Assembly (NCBI GenBank): GCA_013397865.1
Contig: VZTI01002048.1
Location: forward strand, 186,001 to 250,000
Direction of reading: 5' to 3'
DNA length: 64,000 nucleotides
Origin: Struthidea cinerea
Lineage: Eukaryota > Chordata > Aves > Passeriformes > Corcoracidae
Below the pieces are notes generated by a model, which saw only the letters and a program-made list of their open reading frames with translations, did no database searches and was not told the DNA's origin. Position numbers and translations under genes: made by a program. This document shows, piece after piece, positions 34,125-46,893 of this stretch. Positions within the stretch are counted from its first letter, which is position 1, and each line of letters starts with the position of its first letter.

Positions 34125-36722
34125 TTTTGCAGCATTATTATTTCACTGAATGTGCTAAGAAACTTAGCCAAAATAATCATCATTCTTGAATCAAGCAACT
34201 TTGTGGCACCAATAAAACAAAATCTAGATTACATTCCTTACTGACGTCAGCAGTTTTTTTCATAACTTGTTTCACTCTTCTACTAGATATTTAGGAGTAG
34301 AAGTCTAATACTAACATAAGTGAACATGAAAGAAAAAGGCTTCACTGATACTGCAGCAACAAGCTAATCTTAATGCTGTGCTGAAAACGCTGGGCACTTG
34401 CCAGGAATAGCAAAAAATTAAAAACTTAATAATTACATGACCCTTTCAACCATACATGCTGAATACAGCAATGCTCTGCTGCTGATTTACTATGATCACC
34501 TTCAGATTCCAAATCAGGGAAGAAGGCAACACACAGACCTGTGCAAAGATGGACTGTACTTGGATAGAGGACAGAGCAGGAGAAATCAAAGCTGCGATGC
34601 TGGGTTCAGCTAGGATGCTGCCCAAGTCATGCACTCAGCTTACACCAGCCTTCACACCATGATCCTGTCATCCTGTGGGCAGCTAGGAAGGAAACAAGGT
34701 TTGCATTCTGCCTATGGAATAATCCTCTTTTTTTCTTTTCTTTATTTTTTCTGTGGTTTAAAGCTGGTTCAGTTTCTCATTTCAGCTCACCACCATTGCT
34801 AGGAAGCAATGAATAGCCACTGAAATCATTGCTGAAGTACCATGTATGCTATTCAAAGTCCCCTGAAACAACATTTAATTTTCCATAGCAGAGCTTTCCA
34901 AAAGAGCTCAGTGCATTGAAGACACTGCTCTAGTTCAGTCCCCGCTTAACACATAAGCATTTTGAGTGGCATTAATAACAACAATTCACTTGGTTTACTG
35001 ATGAGAACTGTGGTAACAAAGTATCTTGTATCACTAAGGCTAAGGATCACCAGGCTGAAAGCCTTTAGGATCAAAGGCTGATTTGATCCCAGAAACCTAA
35101 TACTTGTGCTTTCATCTCCTGCATGCCTGAGGTTTGGTTTGACAAGGAGCATGTGTTCGGCTCTTGCTCCTTCCTATTGAGCACAAGAAAAAAATGACAG
35201 AAATCCTGCAAGGTGAACACTGCAGTTATAATCAAGGTCACCAGTCAGATCACCATTACTTGGTGCGTTTTCAAGTGGTCTGACAATTAAAAATTGACCT
35301 AGGTCATAGCATGAATGCACTACAAGATAAAAATGAAAGAAGAGGCCATCTGCGTCAATGTATGTGTACTATGCTGATCAGGAGGATTTCATCCCTTCCT
35401 CCAGATTCAGGGCTTTCTCCAGCTCTGAATTGCTGCAGCAGTCATTAAAAATAATAAACATGATTTAATGTTCCTTCTGTCGCAATACTTCACTTTTTCA
35501 ATTTACATCTTCTACTGGAAGTTATAGTGGTGGTTTTCTTTTAGTCACAGAATAAATAGAAGAGCTAATATTGCAGTGAGTACCTCTTCAGTCAACTAAA
35601 ATAAGGCAAATTTTGTAATGTAAAATGGCTTCCCAATTGCAGTTAGCAATACCATTCACCCTTGGCTTAACATTTCAATAATCTAGATCAGTTTCCATAG
35701 TTTTCAAATTACCTTCTTTTCAATGGATCATTTTAGTGCATTTTAATGCCCTAGACTACAGTGTGATAAATTAACAGTAACCTGCTTTTGACAGACAACA
35801 GCCTTCCAGGTGACTTAGTAGACATAAAAAGCAATAACCTTTAGGTTATGTTCTTTATTTGAAATCAAGCCAGCCAACTTTTTACAGATATACTTACTTA
35901 GGTTTTAAAAATCTAACTAATCTGATCTTTCAAGTTATTTCAAGATACTACTATATATTTCTGGAATAAGTGTCCTAATTTTTCTGGTTTTTAGCTGAAA
36001 TGAGACAGTTTCTTACTCTTTGCATACAGGTAATAGTTCGGATTTTTTTTTTCTTGGTTCCCCCTTCCTTTCCCTTCCCCTTTTTTTCCCCTCTCTTTTT
36101 TTTTTCCCCTCCCTTTTCTCAATCAGACAGAACTTCATACAGTTGTTTGTGTTTGCACCATTGTCTCCCATATTTGCTTTGCCTAATGTACAGTATCTTC
36201 AAGCAGGGAAATATTCAGTACCCTCATTTAAATACTGTGCCTCTCAAACTAAGCTTTGCTGTTGGAGTCTTAAAAGTGGTTACATTTTTCTAGGATCTGC
36301 CAGTATTTGTTTTAGTTTGTCTGTCTTCTACATCTATAATAGAGCTTGACAAGAAAAAGTTAAGAACAAAACTAAATCCTTGAAATAAACCAGTATATTT
36401 AAAAATATACTGTTTTCTTCAAAAAACCTTAAGTTTTCTAAGTTTCCTAAAAAAACCATTAAGTTGTATAAAAGGTGAGCAAAGTTCTGCTAAGAAAAAC
36501 ATGCCAGGATGGGCCTTGAGCAGATACCATCTTTTAAAATCCATGTCACATACTCCAAGACAGGATGCTGGAACTTCTTCTGAACAGATACAGATCTAGC
36601 TATATTTTTTTTAAAATATTTCCTCTGGACTTGGGAACTTAGGCCTTCTGGGAGATGTAGTCACATACAACTAATTGTATTTTATTCTGTACCATGAAAA
36701 CATATTGATCTTGCCCATCTTT
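34125..36722. other. Intergenic DNA, no gene recognised
   Basis: AT-rich sequence. It includes a C/T-rich run with long T and C blocks at 36041-36120. Nothing else is recognised. Confidence 0.6.
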
Positions 36723-37317
36723 TGCCGCGGTGCTGTTCCAGCTAGCACGCTATCTCAGCACCGAGCAATGTTCTACCTGCCCCAGGCCGGGGGGACAGAG
36801 GCCGACCGCGGCGCTGGAGGGCAGGCGAAGCACCAGCTCGGGTTTCCCTTACCCACCCGATGGCAGGGTGCGCGAAGGAGGGAGGAAAAAGTGGAGGGAC
36901 TTCCTCGTGGGGCAGAGAAGGGTTTATTCGAGGCAGAAGCCACGAGGAGAGCCAAGAAAATTAGGCGGGTGCGGGGTTTTATACCCCTACATAATAGGTG
37001 TGGAGAACATACAGTAACCAATAAAATATCAGTTAGGGGGTCTTACAAAATGGGGGAGAAGGGATTAGGGCAAACGGGAGAAGATGTGGGGGGTAGAGGA
37101 TTAACATGGGCCAATTACCAACTGAGGAACATAGAACTTTCCAGAGAAATAACCAAATATGAGCTATAACGGGGAGGGGTGGCAGCAGCCAATGGTCAGC
37201 GTGCTCCACACAGCCTTTTGTGTGCTCACTGTCCTTGTGCTGTGGAGGCATCAAACCACTGGACCTGTTGGTCTGCTTGGTCCTGCTGACCATGGCTCAC
37301 TGCAACAATCTGTTTTT
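36723..37317 (-). mobile_element. Solo LTR (family E), GC-rich
   Basis: Minus-strand LTR of 595 bp beginning TGTTGCAGTGAGCC (at 37317) and ending CACCGCGGCA (at 36723). It has TATAAAA at 36983-36977 and AATAAA at 36928-36923. Flanking hexamers ATCTTT (36717-36722) and ATCTGT (37318-37323) look like a 6-bp target duplication with one mismatch, which suits a class II (alpha/beta-like) retrovirus. The U5 end is notably GC- and CpG-rich against the AT-rich surroundings. The overlapping plus-strand frame of 164 codons is a by-product. Confidence 0.85.
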
Positions 37318-40300
37318 TTATTTTTCAGGGACATGACCCCACTTCATTCTCTCATCTAAACAAGTAACATTTTAGGAATCTTTTAGCAGAAGATGTTTAG
37401 TTACTAAAATCTTCAGTATCTTTGATGAAGTTAGTTTGTCTACAATCAAAACCCTTTATCTCTCTTCCTTTCAGACAACTTGCCTTTGCTACACATGGGG
37501 GTGGGGAGCAGAAATGGTCATAAGGCTTCAAAATGTAATTTACCAACTAGTGTGTGATAGGGAAAGTGAAAATTGTGGCTTAGCATCAACGGTTATGACC
37601 GAGTCTTTAGTATATTTTGGCAAGAGCTGTGTGAATTACATTAGTGATGCTGGAAATAGAGATTTCCCAGTGTTGATATGAAATCATGTTAGTATGGAAA
37701 ATGTACTGTAAGAGTGCATAAGACTTGTCTGTAGGTATGGCTCAAATCTCATTTAAGAACAGACTGTTGTTAATTAAACATGTTGCCTTCACCAGGCAGT
37801 TAAATCTTAATTACCTCTTTGAACCACACCATTCCATGTAACTGTTTTCCTATATTCTTCCAGCAGGTATACAGTTACAAAACCACTCCAAAGAAGTAAG
37901 AGCTGAAGAAAAATATTTCCAGAGTCAGATAACCCATTACTTACCAACCAAATGTTCTAAATAATATGTAATACCAGAGGTTTGCTGTAACTCATTTTCC
38001 CATGTTGCACATATCCACTTTGTCACCCCTCAAGTATCAGTCCCCACAAAGTCCCAGCACACTGCTCCTGATTTTCATCTGTTGTCTTATTTTTAAGCCA
38101 GTATTCCTTTCACGAGCGTACTCCTGTATCTATCTGGGATAAAATTTGGTCAAACATTTGCTTACATGAATGACAGTTTTACTCGAGGTGGGCAGGGTGC
38201 TTGCTACAGGTAACGTGATGGTATCTCCCTGTTACTGGCAGTCACATTTCAGAAGATCACTTAGCCCAGTTGGAGCTGGGAATAGCAGGTTTTTTTTTAA
38301 ATCATGAAAACACTTAGCACTTTCTGTGTCTGCTGTGACCAGCATCTAGCTTTGCTCACATCACCAAATGAAGTCACAAACTAATCCATTTGTGAGATAC
38401 AAAAATGGGATGATAGGAAATAGTTCCTCACTTTTTCTTGGAGTGCAGTTAGAAGGAAAATGAGTCTGCACTTGTACAAGTTTCACGTTGGACACAAAGA
38501 AGAATCTGCACAGGCAAGTCAATCTTCTCCTGTGTATTCCTCTAAGAAGGTATTTGGCTTTTGGCTACTTAAATATTGTTTAGTAGCTATAATGGTGAAG
38601 TAGCTACTTCATCAAAGTAGCTGTTATAATGAACTGTAGGAAAGCAATTTGTGTAATTATTTTTGCGTGTACTCCATCTTACTTCAGAAAGTCTGTATGT
38701 GTATGTCTGGACTTGTATGATACTTTTAAAAACAACTCTAAAAAAGGCTAGATACATGTTTGATTGTGTAGCTTGTCACCTCTTTGGCCATAAGCTGATA
38801 TGTAAAATAGACTGAGAAACCACATTATGGAGGCTTTTGATGGGAACTTACTATCTGATATATAGTCTAGCAATCCCAAGGAAAAGCTTGTCTTAAAATC
38901 TGTACATCAGAATACATCAGTGGTGGTATTATTATTTATATAAAGGCATTTGGGTTATAGTAGTATAAGTGGCTTTTGGCAGAAGGCAGTATTTGGTTAA
39001 TGTTTGTTAAGTGCTACTCTCTTTAACTGCTGGGGAAAAAAAAGGAAAAAGAACTCTACCAGAATGATTTCACTTTCTGCTGAGTGCTCTGTGTCATTTG
39101 CTGGCAAAGGTAATGGAAGGAAAAATATCAGCAACAAAAAGTGACCATGAAATGGTTTTTAACATTAACAGCACTGGCTCAAATTTTCTTTCCCATATTT
39201 GGTATTGCCTAAACTGTAGTAAAGGACTATGATACAATTCATATTTCATGCTGCTAGCCTAGGCCAATTCTTAAAAAGAATTGAAAGTACCTAATGCGGT
39301 ACACCATATAGTTATGTTCAAAATTACATCCATGCCCCATTACACCTCAAGTTAGGGACATCTTGTTTCGATCACCATCTTATCTTTGATCTTTGATCTT
39401 TGATCCTTCACTTAAACATGTGCATGTACACATCTTCTTCCATCTGGCCTGGCCCATGGTGCACAGCCCAGCAACTGGTTAATTTTTAAGTCTGCACAAA
39501 GACAAATGCTGTAGGCACACTCAGAAGGCTTTCCTTTCCTTCCCCTCCCAGTGTGAGAACAGCACACACACTCATTTTTCGAAAGAATGAGAAATATATG
39601 TCGCTGTCTACACAACAATTTGATCTCTTCTCTGAAGAAGTCACCAGTTCTACAGTTGCAAGTGGGTTAAAGACACTTCTCCATACTATCTACTGCCTCA
39701 GCCAGCCCCATGCAGTTGATAATTCCCTGTGCTGGGTGTTCATGATGTTTATGTAGCTTTGTGCATAATCTCAGATAAGAAATCAGGCACATAATGCCAA
39801 CATCCCTTTGGAAAAACATTTTAAATGCAGCCCAGTGTGTACATCTCCACTGATGTTTGCAGATCTCTGTGCAGATACTGCATGCTATTTGCACGTTTTA
39901 ACTCCTAAGGAGGAAGTGTCACTGTGCTTGTTTGATACCACCTTCCTTTTATCTTTCTCTGAGGTTGTGGTACAAACCAATCAATATCAGAGGCCCACTG
40001 CTAAGCTGGGAGGGTGGCTCAGAGTGATGGTCTCAAGAACTGACATCTGAAGAATGCCAGGCAGGAGAAGTCAGGAAAACACAACAAAGCAGTGCAAGTT
40101 ACAGGAGCCTGGACTCTGCATAGTTTCAGAAAGGAAAGTTTATCAGCTTCAAAAGGCTTATGCAAATAAACCTCAGCTGGACAAAAAAAAGCCAGTCTTT
40201 ACTATCATGCCTTTTAAACATCTCTAATTACCAGACAGAAGATTCCCTATCTTTATTTTTCAAATGGCAAAATAAAAATGGTAGAATAGAATTTCAGACT

Positions 40301-42947
40301 CAGTGTTACACAAAAATCTGCAAAAAAAAGGATTAGGCTGTTGGATAAAACACTCTCAAATAACACTTAAGTATATGTCAAGAGGCCCTTGGCATTTTTT
40401 CTCACAGAACTGATTCCAGTGCTGCAGTTCAATATGGAAATCCTGGTTTCAGAGCTGCTCAGCCCACATCATCACATTATTTCTGCCATAAGGGAGTCCA
40501 GCTGCTGGGCAGATTTGTGACTCTGCAGTCTAATTCCTGTGGCTCTATAGTGTATTTTATGAAGGTTCACACAGTACATTTTTTGGTAGACAGAGAACAT
40601 CAGCAGAGGCTTTCAAAACACAGTGACTTCTAGGGAAATTGAAATTGTCTATGTTAACTTAGAGACAAAAAATGTCCTAAATATAAGCTATGAAAAGCAG
40701 AACCAATGATGAGACTCTGCTTAGCACAAGCACTTGCTTTTTCCCGCATAGTAGGGAGATGGTAAGAAGGGACAGAGGATTCGGTATTAGATGTGAAGTA
40801 GTGAAGTGGCTAGGGAAGCCAGTGTGAACCTTGGGAATGCAACAGTATAGAATAGAAAATCCATTCACTTTTTCTGGAGTCCTGGCAGTGGACACACACT
40901 GAGTGGACACATAGTGGGGGGAAAAACAAGAAAAAAAAAAGCCTCAGCATGACTTTTTACTAGAGTTAAATATTAACTTGTCCAGAGGAAGTGAAAGGCA
41001 GCAGAATACCACAGGGTTATTGATTTCAGTGTAACTTTATCCAAATGCCCTACTGTGGCAAGTGTAACGTAAACAAATACGAAGACTGACCACTTCCTCC
41101 AAAGAAACTATATCAGAAAAATCACAGGGCACTGCACTGAAATGCAAGTGAGATGAAAATTTTTTTTTTTATGCCAAGAAGAATAGAATGAGAAAATAAT
41201 GTGTAATAAAATAATAAATAGATTGGAAGTAGAAAAATGGAAAAAAGAAAGAAAAAAAAAAAACAAACCAACAAACAAACCCAAAAAACCAACAACCCCA
41301 AAACAGGAAAACAGGAAGGCTGACAAAAGGTAGGAATAGAAAAACTAGTAAGGGGTAATGACAGTAAAATGGCAGGATATGGTGGAAGAAACTGTTTCAA
41401 TGAAGTTTTGACATTTTAAAAAGTTGTCCATTCTGTCCATACCCATCCTGCCCACCACTACAGTGCTGAAGCATTATAAATGACTTAATATCGTACTCGT
41501 GGCAAACTGCAAGTTTTGACTGCGAGAGCACTGCACATTTAGGAGGCAGAGATTCGCACCACAGCGCTGCGGGGCAGGTGCTGCATGCCAGCCTGGTGGT
41601 CAGGCTGTGCTGAGCCACCCTGTGCCATGTCACACCGTGCCACACCCCGTCCTCCGCCACAGCCTTTGCATGGTGCTGGAGGAGCCTGCGGGCAGCTCCC
41701 ACTCAGCACTGTCGATAAAGCCCTGTCTTTAACAGGGTACAAGAAATTCCACGGAGAATGTCTTCCTTTTTTGACAGCAGAAATTATGAATAGAGTCGCT
41801 TTCTTTTTAGGAAATCCTGCAACAGCTTGAATGACTGACAGGGGTGACTCGCTTGCTCTCTCTGCCACAAATATGGTCTGTGGAGTGTCTTGCTAAGAAA
41901 TAGCATTTCAAATGATACTTTACAAGATCTGAGCGTTTTTTCTTGGCAACAGACCTGCACTTCCAAGGCAAAACCAAAAGCTCTAAATAAAAATCACTCT
42001 AAGGAACTAAAATCAGCACATACTTATAAAATGAAAATATAATAAAGCTAAAATCTTTCCACTAACTTACCCAGAACAACTAACACAATCTCCTCTCACT
42101 TGCAAAGTCCAGTATAAATTACATCAGGCAGTGCCAAAAGATTTGGCAGTAAATGGAAATAAAATCCTTTCACAGGCACCAAGGGCTTTTCCTCCGTGGA
42201 AAGTTAAATTTCTAGCTTACCTAAAGTGGAACAACTATTTGAGAAGATCTTTCCTTGTGGAAAATTAATTCAGCGTAATAATGCCTTTATACTTTTAAAA
42301 ATCTAATCCTGAAACAAGACCATCCACAGCAAATTTTACTAAACAAAGAAATCTGAGATAGCTCCACAAACAGATTAGTGCAGACTGAAAAGTTGAAAGA
42401 ACAGGATGTTAAGCATCGTACATCAATCATCTGGAACAATGACATATCTCTTGTACGAAGTCATATCCTAGTGTTTTCTCACAAATCATCCATTACCTTG
42501 TCTAAACCATAACAGGAAGTCCTCTGGTACTTACATAACACATTTTCACCTGGTCTGTTCTTTGGGCCTAAAAGTAAAAGAAACTGAGTTTTTGAGTTTA
42601 TTACTACCTGACAGCTAAGAATGCTTTTCTTCATTTGGGAGCACGTGCCCTGCTTACTACAGCAATTTATGAGATACTGTAATCCAGACATGTTTGTCAC
42701 GAGAAGTACAGTCACTACGTCCAGTATCAAAATATAATCCAGATACTTCATATGCAGTAAATGGAGACCAAAGTACATTATGTGCTTATACTGCAAGAAA
42801 ACCATTTTATCCTCTGCATAACCTCATCATAGGGGTGCTTTATAGATGTCACTACAAGGTTAATGAACAAGAACACAAAACCAGCCCCATCAAAGACTTG
42901 AATCAATGCAAGAGATCTGGGTCTCAAAATTCCTTTCTATTGCATAT
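37318..42947. other. Intergenic DNA, no gene recognised
   Basis: About 5.6 kb of AT-rich sequence. It holds a 16-bp perfect palindrome (38596-38611), a short TTTGATC tandem (39382-39402), an A-rich low-complexity stretch (41236-41300) and a locally GC-raised segment (41520-41710). Frames of up to 109 codons look like chance. Confidence 0.6.
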
Positions 42948-43322
42948 TGTGGATGCTGAAAAGCTTTGGTAGAGAAATCTTTCAGCTTTTCTGCAGCGTT
43001 CTGTGAGAACTTTGCAGTTCTCACAGAAGCTATAAAAAACACTGCTATGGGTTTTTGTAAACTAACTCCTTATCTTGTACCTGGGTTTGTTATGCAAGAT
43101 TGTTATGGTTCTAGCTTTCTGATATTTTGGAATAAGTGTCTTAGAGCTTGACCAATCCCCTCAAGGGGTGGATGGCCGAGCACCCAACTGACTTATGCTA
43201 TTCAACACACTCTTTGCGAACCCTGTTATAAAAGATGAATTAATTAATTAATAAAGATCAGAACTGCTTTCCTTCTGAACTTGTCGTGCCATTCCTCGTC
43301 GTTAGTGCCGCTCACAGCGACA
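42948..43322 (+). mobile_element. Intact solo LTR (family F), 375 bp
   Basis: It begins TGTGGATGCTG and ends CTCACAGCGACA, flanked by a perfect 6-bp duplication GCATAT (42942-42947 and 43323-43328). Plus-strand signals are in order: CCAAT (43152-43156), TATAAAA (43227-43233) and AATAAA (43250-43255). A perfect 13-bp inverted repeat with a 4-base loop lies in U3 (42999-43028). The 6-bp duplication suits a class II retrovirus. Perfect flanks and clean signals suggest a fairly recent insertion. No internal proviral sequence is present, so it arose by LTR-LTR recombination. Confidence 0.93.
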
Positions 43323-45890
43323 GCATATAGACATGGAAACGCACTGTCATAGCAAAGCAGGACAGAGGGAGAGTCATGGAGATGGGCAACACTGCCCTAG
43401 CCTTCCTGCTACTGCCAGCTCTGCAGATTTAGCCTCTAGCCTCGGGTGAGGGCACTGCTTCCCAGCGCAATGTTCTTTTGGGGCTGCACACAAGTTTGAT
43501 AGCGGCCAGTCAGGCGCAATGAACACTGGAGAAACACAGTCCCTGGGGGCAGCCAGAGGGGAGAGTGAACAGGGGACATCTTGTGCATCGTGCAACTTGA
43601 GTGAGGCAGGCGGGCACCAGGTTGGGGGACAAGGTGCTTCGTATTTTTTCTGCATTGATGAGTTACTCTTGGTGTGATAGTTAATATTGATTTCACCTAT
43701 CTCCACTCAAAAATGCACATACCTGGTCAGATTTAAAAATCAGAGAATTCTAGATATCTTAACAATTAGTTTAAGTGTTAAAGTACTTTTTATTCACCGG
43801 AAATGGAAAAGGTGGAGAGTAGAGATGGGTTACAGCCACTACTGGTGACAAGCCAAACCACCAAACATATTTTAATTTATATATCACAATATTATCTTTC
43901 TTCTGCTAGTCTGCAAATCTTTAACAGTAGCATTTCCACAAGGATTGCACAGTTGTCTATTCTTAGCTGTGTCACCACAAGTAAGGAATCATTAAGACCC
44001 ATGGAACATTTCTTTAGAGAAGGTGACTGACTTACTGACTGACTTCAACAGAGCCCATTAAGATCTGTCTTACTTACCAGAAAATCTTCAAACAGAAGCC
44101 TTTTAGCTAACATTAACCAGCTGCCCCATCTCTTCTTTCACCACTAAAATTTTCTCAAATTCCTCCATTTTATCTTTATCCTAATTCTTCCAGAATCACA
44201 GAGTATCACATGTGGACATATGCAATTTTTGCAATGTCAGCCATTTATAAAAATTAAAAATTAGGCATTTAAAAATATAATAGTACATTATTTTCACCAA
44301 ATACTTAAACAAATGAATATAGTCTTATGCCTTCATCCAGTGTAGACCTGCACAGCACTCCATGTGTTTAGTTGGACACATACCTGTGTAAACACCCACC
44401 CACACACAAATTAAAGGACAGGCACAACGCCTTGGCAACAAGGAGAGGTTTCATTGCACTGTACAAGACATAACTTTTCAAATGCCAGAAGTGGTCACGC
44501 TAGTGGTTAAGAAATCCCCAAAAGAACAAAATAACAGGAAGAAGAGAAAACCTTTCCCCAAGGCCCACTGCACTGCTTTTTATTTCACATACAGTACCTG
44601 ATTTCACACACAAGACTGACAGAAGAGCAGCTGTGTGTCTAAGCTTCTCCCAGTGGTGAGGACACTTTCCAGGGAAGAAGACATAGGAATTTGAATGCTC
44701 AAAGCCTGAAAAGGACATTTGTAGGTGAATATCCTGTTCACAAAGCAGACATTCAAGTTTGCATATTAAGGAGGTCCAGCTGCGACAGTGCAAAAGAAAA
44801 TCTCCTTTAGCCCCATCCATAGGGATTTACTTGTCTCACCTGTATCTGGATCCTCACTCAAGCAACAAACAGGTATTGAGCAGCTCGAAATCAGATAGTT
44901 TTGGGTAGCAACTGAGTAGCAGGTTGTATTTTTGAGGCCAGGTTGTGGAAACAAACAGATTGCAGTCTAGGGATCATCCAACAACAAGGTGTCTGAATCC
45001 TGCTTCACCTGTGCACATCATTTAGTGGCTCTAATTCAAGTTTAAACTGACAGTCCTCAGAAGGAATACAATCCCAAACCTACTAGCATGCCAAGTCCTG
45101 TTCCCCTAGATAGTATTTTGAATCAGTAAGTGTTTTCTAGTTTGAACATGTTTTCCTTTCACATTTCTTCAGTGCTCAGTTTATTAGCCTTGTTCTAATA
45201 CAAGGAACAAGCTGTCTGGAACAAATTGGTCTCGGACATCATCTCATCTGTCACCTCATCAGGACTGTTGAGGCCACCTGAGATGCATTTTTGGCTTCAA
45301 AAATCACAGTACTTAGCTGTAGTGTGGTGCACAAGAGGACTTTATGCCAGCCTAGATGCTACGGGTAATTTTAACTCCACTTGCTTTAACTGGTCTGAAG
45401 CTTTGCATCTTCCTTTGTCTTTACAAGGACATACTAGCAGCCTTAGAGAACACTATCTGGCTAAATTTCATTTTTCACATAGTTGAACATTTGCTTATTT
45501 CCAGCTCCCTTTCTCTCTCCATCTGGTAATAAATGATGGGAAGTTCTGTCAGCAGTTGCAATACCTTTGGGAAGTTTGATGCCTATAATTTGTGTCATGT
45601 ATATTACCCACTTGTAATTTGTTATGATGACTGATGACTTGTTCAAAGACCTTCTAGGCTCAATATTAACTCTAGCACTCACAGGAACAGGCTGAACAGA
45701 ATAAGGATTCACCCTGTCTCCTGTGCAGGTATATAAGGTAATCCCAATTTTGTTTATAAATCCAGGGCAAAGAAAGATACCTGCAGATGTTTTCTACAGG
45801 GAATGAGATCAATAACTTGACTAACTCCAGCTGGGCAGCAGTACTTTGTATCCTTCTGGCTTTGTTCCATTCCTAGACTGAAAGAATTAC
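43323..45890. other. Intergenic DNA, no gene recognised
   Basis: A somewhat GC-raised start (43380-43640) is followed by AT-rich sequence. Frames of up to 110 codons have no family resemblance. Confidence 0.6.
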
Positions 45891-46484
45891 TGTGCTGGTT
45901 TTGGCTGGGGTAGAGTTAATTCTCTTCACAATGGCTGGTGTGTGGCCGTGTTTTGGATTTGTGCTGCACACAGGGTGGATAATAGAGAGATGATTTTGTT
46001 ATTGCTGAGTAGGGCTTGCACACAGCCAAGGCCTTTTCTGCTTTCTGTACTGCCACACTGGGGAGGAAGTTGGGGGTGCTTGGCAGGTTGGGAGAAGGCA
46101 CAGCCAGCATAGGTGATCCAAACTGACCAGAGGGATATTCTAGATGATATGGCATCATGCTCAGTGTATAAAGTGGGGGAAAGAAGGAGGAAGGGGGCGA
46201 TGTTGGGACTGATGACGTTTGTCTTCCCAAGTCACCATTACATGTGATGGGGCCCTGCTCTCCTGAAGATGGCTGAAAACATGCCTGCCCATGAGAAGGG
46301 CTGAGTGAATTCTTTGTTTTGCCTTACCTCTGTGTGTGACTTCTGCTTTCCCTGTTAAATCTCTTTATCTCAACACATGAGTTCTCTAGCTTTTACTCTT
46401 CCGATTCTCTTCCCAGTCCTGCAGGTGGGGAGTGAGAGACTGGCTGCATGGAGCTTGGCTGCTGACTGAGGTTAAACCATGACA
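45891..46484 (+). mobile_element. Solo LTR (family A), 594 bp, complete
   Basis: It runs from TGTGCTGGTTTTGG to AAACCATGACA with a perfect 5-bp duplication ATTAC (45886-45890 and 46485-46489). TATAAAG lies at 46167-46173. It belongs to the same family as 13044-14043 and 55053-55786. The frame at 46230-45916 on the minus strand is within the LTR and not a gene. Confidence 0.93.
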
Positions 46485-46496
46485 ATTACTCACACA

Positions 46497-46529
46497 GCAA
46501 AAGAAAAAAAAAAAAAAACAAAAAAACAA
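46497..46529. repeat. A-rich stretch
   Basis: Short run of A with two C interruptions between an LTR and a CR1 fragment. Confidence 0.85.
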
Positions 46530-46603
46530 GAGAAGACAGACCTTAACATGACAGAAAATAAATATTAATATTACAGAATTAAGTACATTTTAAAAAAATC
46601 AAG

Positions 46604-46893
46604 GGCAACCATGAAAAAAGGTCATGTAGTGGTAGGGTAAGAAGTAATGGCTTTAAACTGAAAGAGGGTAGATACAGTTTAGGTATTAGGAAGACATTCA
46701 TCACTATGAGTGTGCTGAGGCACTGGCACAGGTTGCCCAGAGAAGTTGTGGATACCCCATCCCTGAAAGTGTTCAAGGCCAGGTTGGATGGGGCCCTGAG
46801 AAACCTGGACTGGTGTTCCTGTCCATGGCAGGCAGATTGGAACTAGATGATCTTTAAGGTCCCTTACAACCCAAACCATTCTGTGATTCTATG
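46604..46893 (+). mobile_element. CR1 LINE 3' fragment
   Basis: Plus-strand CR1 end. It has the GGCTTTAAACTGAAAGAGGG block, TTGCCCAGAGAAGTTGTGGA, GGCCAGGTTGGATGGGGC, and the terminus ACCATTCTGTGATTCTATGA at 46893. It is 5'-truncated at about 46604 and has no functional ORF. Confidence 0.92.
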
